A stretch of DNA of 64,000 nt from Ostreococcus mediterraneus (GCA_012295225.1 WMKK01000005.1:564958-628957), one strand, 5' to 3'; counted from the stretch's first letter, positions 28,218 through 38,570 are shown. Made by a program: numbers and translations. The notes: generated by a model not told the origin, from the letters alone.

Positions 28218-30308
28218 ATGCGTCGACGCCAACGGGGTGGGGGAATGCGAGTGTTCACCGCGTTCGTCGTGTTCGTCGCGTTCGCGGGGGCGTTCGCCGG
28301 GGTGAGAGGCGATGCGGCGCGGGGTTCGCGCGCGACATTGGGCGCGGGGCGCGCGCGAGAGGCACCGTCGGGGGAGGTCAAAGAGGCGGCGCGCGCGGGA
28401 GAGGCGCTTCGTTGGGTCATGGAGTCGCCGTGTGATGTGTATTCGAAGTCGTTCGCGGTGGAGTCGGGGGAGGTGCTTCGTAGGGTGACGGTGGGTGCGA
28501 GCGAGCGGGCGTGCGCGCGAGAGCGGGCGCGCGAGAGTGGAAAGGATTCGCAGGCGTGCGCGGCGTATAAGGATGTGGTTGCGAAGATAAGGACGATGTC
28601 GCGAGATGATGTTATTACGACTTTGAGGTTGGTGCTGCATGAGGCGTGTCAGAGCGCGGCGATGGAGTTGTCGGATCCTGAGAAGAGGTCGGCGGCGGAG
28701 GCAGAGGAGTTTGTTAAAGACGCCGTTCGACGGTCGGCGGAGGAGGAAGCGACGGCGGGGAAGTCGAGCGCGAACCCGTGGGGGTCGAACGAGGAAATTT
28801 TAGCTAGGCAGCGCGAGGAAAAGCTCGCAAAAGATGAAGAACGCACGACAGGGCGTGGGATTTGGGGTTGGTCTCGAGACGTCGCTCAATTTCGTGAGTT
28901 TAGCGACGCGTTTGGAGACACGTTAAGCAGAGATTCCATCCAGGTGCAAGAGAGGAACGCGTTGATGGATATTTATAGAAGAACGAATGGTGCGAACTGG
29001 CGGCGACGTGATCGGTGGATGTCGGCAAAGTCTTATTGCACTTGGTATGGCGTGACGTGTCAGGACGCTGACGCCGGCGTGACGTTCGTGGATTTACGCG
29101 ACAACAACTTGAGAGGTGATATGCCTCAAGCGATTGATGAGTTGCGCATGTTGCAAGGTATTGACATGTCACATAATCGCCTTGAAGGGCGTTTGAACCC
29201 GATGATTGGCGAGCTCAAAGCGTTGCGGTACTTGCTCGTACGCTCCAATGAGCTCTACTCAAACATTCCAGCCGGCGTATTTCGCAAGGATTCTGCGCTG
29301 GTGCATGTGGATTTGAGCGACAACATGCTTTCAGGGGCGATTCCACAGAAAGAGTTTATGAACTTGCACAATCTTCGCATGTTCAACGTGTCCGTGAACA
29401 GCCTCAGTGGAGGTCTTCCAGATGTTTCAAAACTTCCTATGTTGGAGGTGTTCTCGGCGTCGACGAATTCGCTCCGAGGCGAGTTACCACATTTTGAACG
29501 CGATTCAAACATGCGCTTCTTCGATGTGAGCAAAAACTTGATGCATGGGACCATACCACCTTTACCTGTGCAAATGCCATGGGTGTTGTTTGACGTTTCA
29601 GGCAATTCCTTGTCGGGCGAGCTGCTGCCGGTTGAATTTCCGCGCACGCTTCGCGTCTTCTCTGTAGGAAACAACAATTTGAATGGCTCAATTCCCTTAA
29701 CGTTTGGCAAGCTTCCATACGTCGAACACTTGGACTTTTCTTCAAACAAGTTTACTGGGATGTTGCCATCGACGGTGATGCGTAAACCAAGTCTTCGGTA
29801 TTTCAACGCGTCGCAAAACGCGCTCGAAGGCGAATTGCCGCAAAGTTTCTACCAAGGCGAGAAGGAAAGATCCGCCATGAAACTCGCCGAGCTTGACGTC
29901 AGTCACAACCGCCTCACGGGAGAGCTTCCTCGGGCTCTAGTTGAACTCGAAAATATCCGAGTCATCAACGTCGCGCATAACAAGCTCGCCGGAGAACTCC
30001 CGTCAGAGCACTGGTCCACGCGCAACCTCATTCGGCTCGACGTCAAAGCCAACGCGTTCACGGGTCGCGTTCCACCCTCCCTTGCCACCGCTCGCAAGCT
30101 CGAATACCTTGATTTGAGCCAAAATCGATTCACAGCAAGAATCGACCTGAGCGTGCTGACCATTCCCACGCTCACGCACCTGGACGTCGCCGGAAACGAC
30201 TTTGATTGGACCAACGTCGCCAAAGCCGGCGCGTCCTCGCCCGCCGCCTCGCGCGCGCGTCAAGACCCATCTCGCGCCATCAAACCCCCGCGCGCGGATG
30301 AATTATAA
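28218..30308 (+). CDS. Secreted or ER-lumen leucine-rich-repeat protein ending in ADEL
   Basis: About 696 aa. A signal peptide stands at the N-terminus (MRVFTAFVVFVAFAGAFAG; start at 28218 or, without nine basic residues, 28245). A charged helical region of about 250 residues with a few cysteines follows. Then comes the plant-type LRR N-terminal cap (WYGVTCQDA) and about 15 plant extracellular-type repeats of the L..LDLS.N.L.G.(I/L)P form, for example LVHVDLSDNMLSGAIP. There is no second membrane helix and no kinase domain. The last four residues are ADEL, a variant of the KDEL/HDEL ER-retrieval signal. This type of LRR resembles receptor and polygalacturonase-inhibitor ectodomains in plants; the ligand is unknown. 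SPT5 follows on the same strand. Confidence 0.82.
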   Translation: MRRRQRGGGMRVFTAFVVFVAFAGAFAGVRGDAARGSRATLGAGRAREAPSGEVKEAARAGEALRWVMESPCDVYSKSFAVESGEVLRRVTVGASERACARERARESGKDSQACAAYKDVVAKIRTMSRDDVITTLRLVLHEACQSAAMELSDPEKRSAAEAEEFVKDAVRRSAEEEATAGKSSANPWGSNEEILARQREEKLAKDEERTTGRGIWGWSRDVAQFREFSDAFGDTLSRDSIQVQERNALMDIYRRTNGANWRRRDRWMSAKSYCTWYGVTCQDADAGVTFVDLRDNNLRGDMPQAIDELRMLQGIDMSHNRLEGRLNPMIGELKALRYLLVRSNELYSNIPAGVFRKDSALVHVDLSDNMLSGAIPQKEFMNLHNLRMFNVSVNSLSGGLPDVSKLPMLEVFSASTNSLRGELPHFERDSNMRFFDVSKNLMHGTIPPLPVQMPWVLFDVSGNSLSGELLPVEFPRTLRVFSVGNNNLNGSIPLTFGKLPYVEHLDFSSNKFTGMLPSTVMRKPSLRYFNASQNALEGELPQSFYQGEKERSAMKLAELDVSHNRLTGELPRALVELENIRVINVAHNKLAGELPSEHWSTRNLIRLDVKANAFTGRVPPSLATARKLEYLDLSQNRFTARIDLSVLTIPTLTHLDVAGNDFDWTNVAKAGASSPAASRARQDPSRAIKPPRADEL

Positions 30309-30521
30309 AATCACGCACCATAGCGCTCATCTCTTCTAGTCCCGCGTGCGCCTCGTGCGTTCTTTAGCCACTGCGCGACTTGTAATATACGCGTTCCATC
30401 GAACCCGCGCGCGTTCGGCGCCTTACCCTACGCGAGGACAAAAAGATCACCCATGGATTGATTGATTGCGCGCGCGCCCCGGCACACCGCGACGCGGCGC
30501 AACGCCAGGGCGCCACCCACC

Positions 30522-30719
30522 ATGGTTCGCGTCGTGCATCAAGGCAAGTACACGAAGAACATCTCCAAGAACCTTCCTCACGCCGGCACGACGAACGACG
30601 ACGAGGAGGAGGAGGAGGAGGAGGATTCTCGACGTCGCGAATCTGGAAGCGACGACGACGCCGGCGACGGTGCTGGGGACGACGACGAGGAGGATGAGGA
30701 GGACGAGGAGGATGAGGAG

Positions 30720-30752
<33 letters not shown>

Positions 30753-33700
30753 AGCGAGGAAGGCATCGCGTTGAAACCAAAACTAAAACCGAAACGAAAC
30801 CGCTTCGTGGACGACGTCGCCGAGGAAGACGACGACGACGATGACGGTGGGAAGAAACGTAAGACGAAGAAGGCAAAGAAAGGTGGACAGCGTCGTTCTG
30901 AGTTTATTGATGACATGGCGGATGTGAATGATGAGGATGATGACGAGGAGGACGAGGGCGACGAGGAGGATGATTTGGATGACGCCGAGCGTGAGACGAT
31001 TCAACGGGAAATGGATTCTCGGTTGCACGCGCGTATGGAGAATCAAGGTCAATTTGAACGCATGGAGAACGAAGAGGAGCTTGAAGCGATGATCAAGGAA
31101 CGTTATGCGCAACCGAGATATGCCGATAGCGGACGAGCGCAGTTGGATGATAACGTAGATCAGCAGGCTTTGCACCCTACCGTGCGCGATCCTAAGCTTT
31201 GGCTCGTCACCGTGAAGCTTGGAAAAGAACGCGAGACGGTTGTGTGCTTGATGCAAAAGATGATCAACTTACGCAAGCAAGGTAAGCCTCCGATGCCGAT
31301 CTTGTCGTCCATTACGCAAGATCACTTGAAGGGATACATTTACGTGGAAGCGGAACGCGAAGACCAAGTGCGTAAAGCTTTACAAGGGATGCGACACGTG
31401 TATCACGGCAAACCGGTTCGTCTCGTACCAATTGCAGAAATGGTTGACTCTATCAGCGTGACGAAGAAGGAGGTTGAGGTTGTCAAGCTCGACTCTTGGG
31501 TGCGCATGCGCACCGGTGTGTACAAGGGAGACTTGGCCCAAGTCACCGATGTAAACTACGCCGACAACCAGTGCACGGTGAAACTCGTACCACGCATCGA
31601 TTACCAACACCTTGCCGACAAGGAGTCTGGCGCGGCCAAGGGCAAGGCGAAGTCGCAAGTGCGCCCGCCGGCGCGTTTGTTTTCTGAAGGAGAGGCCAAG
31701 CGTTTGAACCTTACATTCGAAAAGGGCCGCTTCGACCGGGCGATTAATGACTACGTTGACGTTTTATGCGGCACGACTAAGATTCGTGACGGCTATCACA
31801 TGAAGACATGCTCTTTGGCGACTGTGAAATTGGCTGATACGCCGACGTTGGACGAGTTGCAAAAATTCGCCGTCGGCGACGCCGTCGATGAAGAGAACGC
31901 TGGTGGTGCCGGTGGCTCCTTGGCGGCGTTGACGCAAGCCATTGGTGTACGTAAGACGGACCTTAAGTTCATGCCGGGTGATCAAGTCATCGTCGTTGAA
32001 GGTGATTTGCGAAACCTTGAAGGTGTCATCGAACGCATTGCCCCCGACGGACGCGTCGTCGTGAACCCTTCGCACAAGGAATTGAATGAGCTTTTGACTT
32101 TCAAGCCGGAACAGCTTCGCAAATACTTCAAGACTGGTTCTACTGTTCGCGTGTTGCACGGTAAACACGAAGGCGTCGTGGGTATGGTGGTGAAGGTTGA
32201 AGGCGACATCGCGCACATCTTTTCCACCGTCAGCAACGAAGAGTTCCAAGTCTTCATGCACGACCTCGCCGACAGCGACGAAAATACGCAACGCATCGAT
32301 ACTCTCGGCGAATATGCTCTGCATGATTTAGCCATGCTCGATGGTTCCGAAGTTGGTTGCATCGTTCGCGTCGAGAAGGATGTCGCATTCGTGATGACCA
32401 ACGCGGGTACGCCTGAACGTCCCGAAGTGAGACCGTTGAAGCTCCAAGATTTGAAGAAGAAGATGTTCAGCCGTAACATCTCCGCTCAAGACGTACACAT
32501 GGATACTATTGATCCCGGTTCGATGGTTCGCATCATAGATGGCGTGTACAAAGACATCACGGGAACTGTTGAGCACATTTACAAGGGAACGCTTTGGATT
32601 CGCGCGAGACACGTCAAGGAACACGGAGGTATTGTGTGCATTCGCGCGCGTAATTGCACAGTGCATGGTGGTAAGGGCTCTACTGGTGGTGGTCTCGCTG
32701 CACAGATGATGTCTAGCTCCGGGTTGGCCCCCAAGTCTCCCGGTCACGCTCTTCTTCAAAGCTCGTTCACAACTGGTATCCGTGCCGAGTTGATGTCTCC
32801 GCGTCACCAAGAGATGAGAGCGGCGCCTCAACGTGGGTCGTTTGGTGGTCCTCGTGGCGCTCGTCGCGACGATAGCTTGATTGGTCAAACGAAGAAGATT
32901 CGCGCGGGTGTTTACAAAGGATACATTGGTCGAATTGTGGATGCGACAGACACTACCGTTCGTGTTGAACTTCAAGCGCAAGCGCGCACCGTCACGGTGC
33001 AACGCGAGCATTTGGATGTGCCTCAAGTCGCGGCGGCGCGCGATGCCTACGCGGCTCCTCGCGCGTACAACGCGTACGATGCTCCAGGTTCGCGCACACC
33101 GGCGCATTACCCTATGACCCCGGCGCATGGCGGTGGTATGACCCCGATGCATGGCAGCATGACGCCCGCGCGAGAGCAAGCGTGGAACCCGACGGCGACG
33201 CCCGCGCACATTCCGAGCGACTGGGCGCCGACGTCTACGGCAGGTACGGGTTGGGGCGCCACGCCCGGAGCTGGTGGCGGGTACGCCCCGAGCTCGTACA
33301 GCGATGCCGCCGGACTCGCTGGTCCGACACCAGGCGGATACGGTCCGACGCCAGGTGCAGGAGGCCCCACGCCCGGCTACGGCGTCACGCCTGGCGGCTA
33401 CGGCGTCACGCCTGGCGGCTACGGCGTCACGCCTGGCGGCTACGGCGTCACGCCTGGCGGCTACGGCGTCACGCCTGGCGGCTACGATGCACCAGCCGAT
33501 GACGTCCAAGCGAATGAACCCGCGGTTTCGATCCCAGATGATTACAGCGGTGTGTTCATCCCCGGCGTTGTCGTTCGTTTGTCGAATGGTTCGCAAGGCT
33601 ACGTTGTCTCCGTCGGACCGGCCGGGTCGAGCTTCAAGGTTAAGATTGGCGCCACGCGCTTGCGCGACGGCGTAGAGGTTTTAGAATCCGTCTCCAAGGC

Positions 33701-33920
33701 GTCCGAAGTTGTATCGGTGAAGGAGGACGAATTAACCGCGATCAAGCCCGAGAAGAAGGATCACATCATAGTCACGACGGCCTCTGGGGAGGAAACGCAG
33801 CGCGGGGAAACTGGCGAATTGTTATCCGTCGACGGCATCGACGGCGTCGTTCGTCTCTACTCCACGGGCGATGTTGTCATTTTAGACATGGGCTTGCTCG
33901 CTAGATACTGGCAAGCTTAG
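30522..33920 (+). CDS. SPT5: Transcription elongation factor SPT5
   Basis: A 1,132-aa SPT5, the large subunit of DSIF, which with SPT4 clamps RNA polymerase II and controls pausing and elongation. The first 200 residues are almost pure Asp/Glu with short basic patches, as in all eukaryotic SPT5. The NGN domain (SPT4-binding) lies near residues 220-310 with DPKLWLVTVKLGKE and LKGYIYVEAERE. Several KOW domains follow, including VRMRTGVYKGDLAQV, FMPGDQVIVVEGDL and KIRAGVYKGYIGRIVDAT. The C-terminal repeat region near 860-990 holds TPAH/TPMH motifs, then five GYGVTP repeats, the probable substrate of CDK9-type kinases, before a last KOW domain. ATG 30522 has a good context (CACCATGG) and begins MVRVVHQGKYTKN. 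Confidence 0.93.
33379..33486 (+). repeat. 21-bp tandem repeat in the SPT5 C-terminal repeat region
   Basis: About five identical 21-bp units (TACGGCGTCACGCCTGGCGG plus one C) in tandem, encoding YGVTPGG. The copies share third-codon positions exactly, which implies recent duplication or homogenisation. Confidence 0.85.
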
Positions 33921-33987
33921 AAAAATACATTTGCAAAATCTAATGATCTCTAACATGTTGTCAAATATTCTTTGACCAACTACCATA

Positions 33988-34929
33988 CTACTTTACGCCT
34001 CCTAAAATTTTCGCGCAGCCAATGTCGGATTGCATGCACGACGTATACGTCTGCCGTTGCAACTTCACCAACCCGCCGACGACTGGGGAGTTTTCAGTGA
34101 TAGCACCATCGGCGAGATAATCGCGGTGATAAATGATTGTATCAGAATCAGGCTTAAACTTCAACGTCGAAATCCCCGATAAATTACGCAACGGCCCCGT
34201 GGACAACAACATGTCGAGCGACCACGTCGCGACGTACGAATCCGCCGCACACGTCTCCTCCTTCACCGTCAAAAACTGCCGAGAAAAATCAAACTGATTA
34301 CGCAAATATCGCTCCATTTGTTTCTTCCCGCGCACTTCAGTCAACCCAGGCCCGTCGACGTAATAAAAATCATCATCATAGTTGTTCAAGCACCCTTCGC
34401 GCCAGTTGTCCTGGTTACACGTCATCACCTCTCGAGCCTTTTTCAACCGACTCTCACTGAGTGTCCCATTCGCGCACGACGCGCTCGCGGGCGCACCCGT
34501 CGTACCAGTAAACGCCGAACCACCATTTAACGACGACGACGACGACGACGACGACGCGCCGACGGCAGATAACACCGTCGCGGCTACGCCAAACGCCACG
34601 ACGCTCCGCCCGAGCGCCGCGAACGCGCCACCCACGCTCGACGTCGCCACCGCCCCCGCGCGCACCACCGCGCTGTCAACGTCTAAAGCACCACCACCAC
34701 CACCACTACCAACATTCGCACGCGCGTCCGCGTCCACCGCCGCCGCGCCATCGCCCGCGCCCGCGCCCGCGCGCGCCTCCTGAACCTCCCTCGTCGTCGC
34801 CCGCACCCCGAGCTCGCCCGCGCGCGCGCGCCGCACCGCCCCGCCGCGCGCGCGCCCGCGCGCGCGCGCGTCGCACCGCCGCGCGTCGCACCGCACCGCC
34901 CCCGGCGCTGCGCCCGTCGTCGCGCGCAT
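33988..34929 (-). CDS. Plastid NTF2/SnoaL-like fold protein, possibly thylakoid lumen
   Basis: A protein of about 313 aa. The C-terminal 160 residues match a plant/algal family with the NTF2-like fold: FYYVDGPGLTEVRGKKQMER, FLTVKEE, ADSYVATWSLDMLLSTGPL, LSGISTLKFKPDSDTIIYH and RDYLADGAITENSP. Its biochemical role is not known. The first 90 residues are Arg/Ala-rich, like a plastid transit peptide. A hydrophobic stretch with SVVAFGVAATVLSAVGA follows and then a poly-Ser linker, an arrangement that could be a second, thylakoid-lumen signal. The start is the first ATG (MRATTGAAPG); upstream the frame has only a TTG. An additional 5' exon cannot be excluded. It is head-to-head with the glutamyl-tRNA synthetase, 134 bp apart, and convergent with SPT5. 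Confidence 0.72.
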   Translation of the reverse strand: MRATTGAAPGAVRCDARRCDARARGRARGGAVRRARAGELGVRATTREVQEARAGAGAGDGAAAVDADARANVGSGGGGGALDVDSAVVRAGAVATSSVGGAFAALGRSVVAFGVAATVLSAVGASSSSSSSSLNGGSAFTGTTGAPASASCANGTLSESRLKKAREVMTCNQDNWREGCLNNYDDDFYYVDGPGLTEVRGKKQMERYLRNQFDFSRQFLTVKEETCAADSYVATWSLDMLLSTGPLRNLSGISTLKFKPDSDTIIYHRDYLADGAITENSPVVGGLVKLQRQTYTSCMQSDIGCAKILGGVK

Positions 34930-35063
34930 AGCCACCGCGGAGTCGCGCACTGAGCACCGACCCAAAGCGTCGAGAGTGGATAACGACAATCAATCAACGC
35001 GGCATATCGCGACGCACGGCACGCCCGTCGACGCACGGACGCGAATCGAAACGTTAAGAAAAC

Positions 35064-36764
35064 ATGCGATCGGCGTTCGCGCGAATGGTGCACGCGACGC
35101 CGGCGCCGGTGCGCGCGGGTAAGGCGACGAGATTGCGGGCGAGCGCGGCGCCGATGATGGCGACGTCTTTGAGGTTTTGTGCGCGGGATTCGCGCGGCGT
35201 GACGACGCGCACGGGTGCGAGACGAGGTGCGGTGCGCGTGGCGTGCGAGGGATTGAATATTACGCCGCCACCGAGCGATGGGAAGGTGCGCGTGCGGTTC
35301 GCGCCGTCGCCGACGGGGTCGTTACACGTCGGGGGAGCGCGCACGGCGTTGTTTAATTACTTGTACGCCAAGCGCACGGGCGGGACATTTGTGCTTCGCG
35401 TTGAGGATACGGATCAAGCGCGATCAACGCGCGCGAGTGAAGACAGTATGATTGCGGATTTGAAGTGGCTCGGGTTGGATTGGGATGAAGGTCCGGATAT
35501 TGGAGGTCCATGCGGGCCGTATCGGCAGAGCGAACGCGGGGAGATTTACATGGCGCTCGCGAATAAGCTCGTGGAGAGCGGTCATTGCTACAAGTGCTTC
35601 TGCACCGATGAAGAGTTGGAAGCGATGAAGGCTAAAGCGGAAGCGGAGAAGTTGCCGCCCAAGTACATGGGGAAATGGGCCACCGCGAGCGAGGCTGAGG
35701 TGCAAGAAATGTTGGATAAAGGCGTGCCGTATACGTATCGATTCCGCGTGCCCGAAGGTGAGCGCATTGAAATCGATGATATGGTTCGCGGTAAGGTTGG
35801 TTGGGACACCGACACATTGGGTGATTTCGTGTTGTTGCGCTCTAACGGTATGCCGGTGTACAACTTTTGCGTCGCCGTTGACGACGCGACGATGGGTATC
35901 ACGCACGTGTTGCGCGCCGAAGAGCACTTGCCGAACACGCTTCGCCAAGCGCTCGTATACAACGCGCTGGGCTTCCCGCTCCCGACGTTCGCGCACATGT
36001 CTCTGATTCTTGCGCCGGATCGCTCCAAGCTTTCCAAGCGCCACGGCGCGACGTCCGTTGGGCAATTCAAGGAGGAAGGTTACTTGAGCAAGACGATGGT
36101 CAACTACCTTTCGTTATTGGGATGGAACGACGGCACCGAACAAGAAATCTACGAAGTCGAAGAGCTCGAAAAGCTTTTCGGCGTCGATCGCATCAACAAA
36201 TCTCCGGCGGTGTTCGATAAGGTCAAGCTCAACTGGATGAACGGACAGCACTTGCGTTTACTTCCGGAATCGGATGTCGAAGCGCTCGTGGGCGACGCGT
36301 TGAAAGCCGCCGGCGTCGTCAAGGAGTCTTCTGGCCCGGCGGTTTCGGCAATCATTCCTTTGATCAAAGAATCCATCGAGCTCGTGCAAGATGCTATTCC
36401 TCAAGTTCAACAAATGTTCGAATACCCATTGAAGGCGAACATGGAGGACGAAGCCATGAAGAAGGTGCTCGAAGATGATTTCCAACCGATTGTCGACGCC
36501 ATCGTCGCCGCGCATGAAAGCGGCGCGCTCGCCACTGCCGTCAAAGAGGGCAACGTGAAGAAGTTCATCAACGACACTGGTAAGGCGCTTGAGCGTAAGG
36601 GCAAGCGTCTATTTATGCCGTTCCGTATCGCTCTCACCGGACGCATGCAAGGCCCGGAAGTCGGCGACGTGCTCACGCTTTTGGACAAGGCGGCCGGTTC
36701 TTCAGACACCATTGTCAGCCTTGATGAACGCGTCGCCACGCTCAAGGCGGCGTTCCCGAAGTAA
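35064..36764 (+). CDS. Organellar (bacterial-type) glutamyl-tRNA synthetase
   Basis: A 566-aa discriminating-type GluRS for plastid (and probably mitochondrial) use. An N-terminal transit peptide of about 70 residues rich in A, R and T precedes KVRVRFAPSPTGSLHVGGA, the class I HIGH region. LRVEDTDQARS follows, and KLSKRHG is the KMSKS loop. The rest is the bacterial-type anticodon-binding domain. Besides translation, its product Glu-tRNA is the substrate of glutamyl-tRNA reductase, the first step of chlorophyll and haem synthesis in plastids. ATG 35064 is the first ATG of the frame. Intron-free, normal length. It is divergent from the NTF2-fold gene. Confidence 0.93.
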   Translation: MRSAFARMVHATPAPVRAGKATRLRASAAPMMATSLRFCARDSRGVTTRTGARRGAVRVACEGLNITPPPSDGKVRVRFAPSPTGSLHVGGARTALFNYLYAKRTGGTFVLRVEDTDQARSTRASEDSMIADLKWLGLDWDEGPDIGGPCGPYRQSERGEIYMALANKLVESGHCYKCFCTDEELEAMKAKAEAEKLPPKYMGKWATASEAEVQEMLDKGVPYTYRFRVPEGERIEIDDMVRGKVGWDTDTLGDFVLLRSNGMPVYNFCVAVDDATMGITHVLRAEEHLPNTLRQALVYNALGFPLPTFAHMSLILAPDRSKLSKRHGATSVGQFKEEGYLSKTMVNYLSLLGWNDGTEQEIYEVEELEKLFGVDRINKSPAVFDKVKLNWMNGQHLRLLPESDVEALVGDALKAAGVVKESSGPAVSAIIPLIKESIELVQDAIPQVQQMFEYPLKANMEDEAMKKVLEDDFQPIVDAIVAAHESGALATAVKEGNVKKFINDTGKALERKGKRLFMPFRIALTGRMQGPEVGDVLTLLDKAAGSSDTIVSLDERVATLKAAFPK

Positions 36765-36905
36765 ACGCGCAGCAAATATGAAATTTTAATAAATATTGTA
36801 GCCATTGTTCGAAACGACGACGATAAAGAAGTAGGGAAACGGCTGATATTAATCTTGTTTGTCTTCGTGTTACATGATAACAGTAGAGCGTGGAAACCTT
36901 CTTGT

Positions 36906-38166
36906 TTACCACGAGCTGCTGTCTTCCTTGGATTCTTCGACCGCCGCCCCCGCCATCAACGGTTCGTCCGCCTTCTTCGGGTACGAAGTCTTGGAGGAGG
37001 AGGTGGACACCTTGTCGGTGATTGAGCTCACGGCGCCGATGGCCGAGTCAAAGATGGCTGGGATGTCAACACCAGTGCTCGATTCAAGATCTTCGAGCGT
37101 ATTCTTGAAGTCTTCACGGCTTTCTTCGAAGAGCAAATAGTTGTACGTGAAGTAGAGCGTGTAGGCGATGCCAATAGTTTCCAACGCAACATCAGCGATG
37201 CCCGGGAGGATCGCCAAAGACAAGAGGAACGAACCGGCGATGATACCAGCGAAACCGAGATCCGCAGTTTGCTTCAACGACATCGTCGTGTTGATCGGTT
37301 TCTTGGCCGCCACGCGGCGCACAGCAGGTCTAGGCTTAGCCTTCATCATCGGTTTGCGGGAAACGAGCGGCTTCTTAGCAACAACCTTCTTGGTTGCCAT
37401 CATCGGCTTCTTGGCGACAATTTTCTTCGTCGCCACGACGGGCTTCTTAGCCACAACCTTCTTGGTCATCATCAACGGCTTGACAGCCTTCTTGGCCAAC
37501 GGCTTCTTAGCCACGACAACCTTCTTCACCGTCGCCTTCGGCTTGCTCGCGATGAGCGGCTTCTTAACGATGGGCTTCTTCTTCGCCACGACGATGGGCT
37601 TCTTCTTCGCCACGACGGGACGCGGCTTGACAACCTTCTTCACGACTGGCGTACGCTTTTGCGTGCCAGCGCCCGCATCCATGTAACCCTTAACCTTAGG
37701 CTTCGTCGCATCCGCCTTGGTGGACGAACCAAACCCAAAAATCGCCTTGGTCTGTACCCGAGAATACGCGCGCGTTTTACGGTTAGTCTCTCGAATGCGC
37801 GCTCGTCGCCCCCTCGCCCCCTCGCCCGTCGCCCCTCGTGCGTACCACGCCCCGCACCCGCGCGCAACGCACGACACACCATTCCCGCACATACACACCG
37901 CCCATCGCGCGCACGCGCCGCCCTATCGAACGCGCGCGACGCGCATCCCAAAAAAAAGTCAACCGTATCTCTCCCACGATCGGCGCGCTATCCAAACGCC
38001 AATTCCGCATCCCGACCACGACCCCTCTTCACCGCGACGCGCGCGACACACACTACGACGCACGTACCATCACATTCCGCTGCGGTCTCGCCGCTCGCGT
38101 GCGCGCGCGCGCATCAACCACGCGCGCGCCGGCGACCGCCGTCGACAACGCCACCGACATCATCAT
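36906..38166 (-). CDS. CURT1/CAAD-domain thylakoid protein with a long lysine-rich segment; two exons
   Basis: A 314-aa plastid protein. Exon 1 (38068-38166) encodes a transit peptide starting MMMSVALSTAVAGARVV. The intron is 37752-38067 (donor GTACGT, branch CTAAC, acceptor TACAG). Exon 2 is 36906-37751, joined in phase 0; without exon 1 the frame lacks a good start. The C-terminal 110 residues are the CAAD/CURT1 domain: two hydrophobic helices in FAGIIAGSFLLSLAILPG and TIGIAYTLYFTYNYLLF, then an amphipathic helix (SREDFKNTLEDL). CURT1 proteins bend thylakoid membranes at grana margins. Unusually, residues of about 60-205 are a basic region of repeated K-K-x-V-V-A-K-K-P units, resembling the tail of histone H1. 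It is head-to-head with the telobox Myb gene. Confidence 0.82.
37300..37640. repeat. Degenerate repeats encoding the lysine-rich segment
   Basis: Imperfect repeats of about 40 bp (13-14 codons) within exon 2 of the CURT1-like gene, encoding variants of ATKKVVAKKPVV. Codon use differs between copies, so the repeats are not recent. Confidence 0.6.
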
Positions 38167-38570
38167 CGGTTCAAAAGATGCGATTTAGGAGACCAACGCG
38201 TGCGAGCCTCGAGAGCGGCGGCGTGGTTCACCACTCGACGTCGAGGATGAAAACTACGCGCGAGGTCGTGTGAGCCGCGGTGCGCGTGCCGCGATGACGC
38301 GCGCGACGACGGCGGTGGCGAGTACGATTCGAGCGGCGACCGCGCGCCGGGCAAAGATACGGAACGCCGCACCGCGTGACGGCGTTTGTATTTATTTCAC
38401 CCACAATTACAAGGTTTATCATCTACAGTACCATACAAGGCACCATGGATGGCGTGCGATATACGCGTACACGGGCATACATGGACGTCCTATCGCTCCA
38501 GTACGTACGGAACCCTAAGCCCTAACGCATTGAGACGTCACGTCATTCGACGCCTCATTCGCCGACGCCC
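38167..38570. other. Divergent promoter between the CURT1-like and telobox Myb genes
   Basis: This 404-bp region contains an AT-richer patch near 38386-38450 and the telomere-like element at 38511-38526. A 75-codon open frame (38294-38518) is present, but I saw no support for it as a gene. Confidence 0.5.
38511..38526 (+). promoter_or_regulatory. Telobox-like element (two CCCTAA units)
   Basis: AACCCTAAGCCCTAAC lies 45 bp upstream of the ATG of the telobox Myb gene. It contains two CCCTAA units, the core of plant-type telomere repeats and of promoter teloboxes. Confidence 0.55.

Noticed and set aside
32328-33596. Minus-strand frame with repeated AARRDAV blocks
   Set aside because: It is the antisense reading of the 21-bp repeat in SPT5 and of the KOW domains, which are clearly coding on the plus strand.
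36906-37892. Lysine-rich gene considered as a linker histone
   Set aside because: The C-terminus is a clear CAAD/CURT1 membrane domain, exon 1 is a plastid transit peptide, and there is no globular H1 domain.
38294-38518. 75-codon frame with a transit-peptide-like start between the CURT1-like and Myb genes
   Set aside because: No conserved features; it ends in the telobox-like element and fits random open sequence in a GC-rich promoter.
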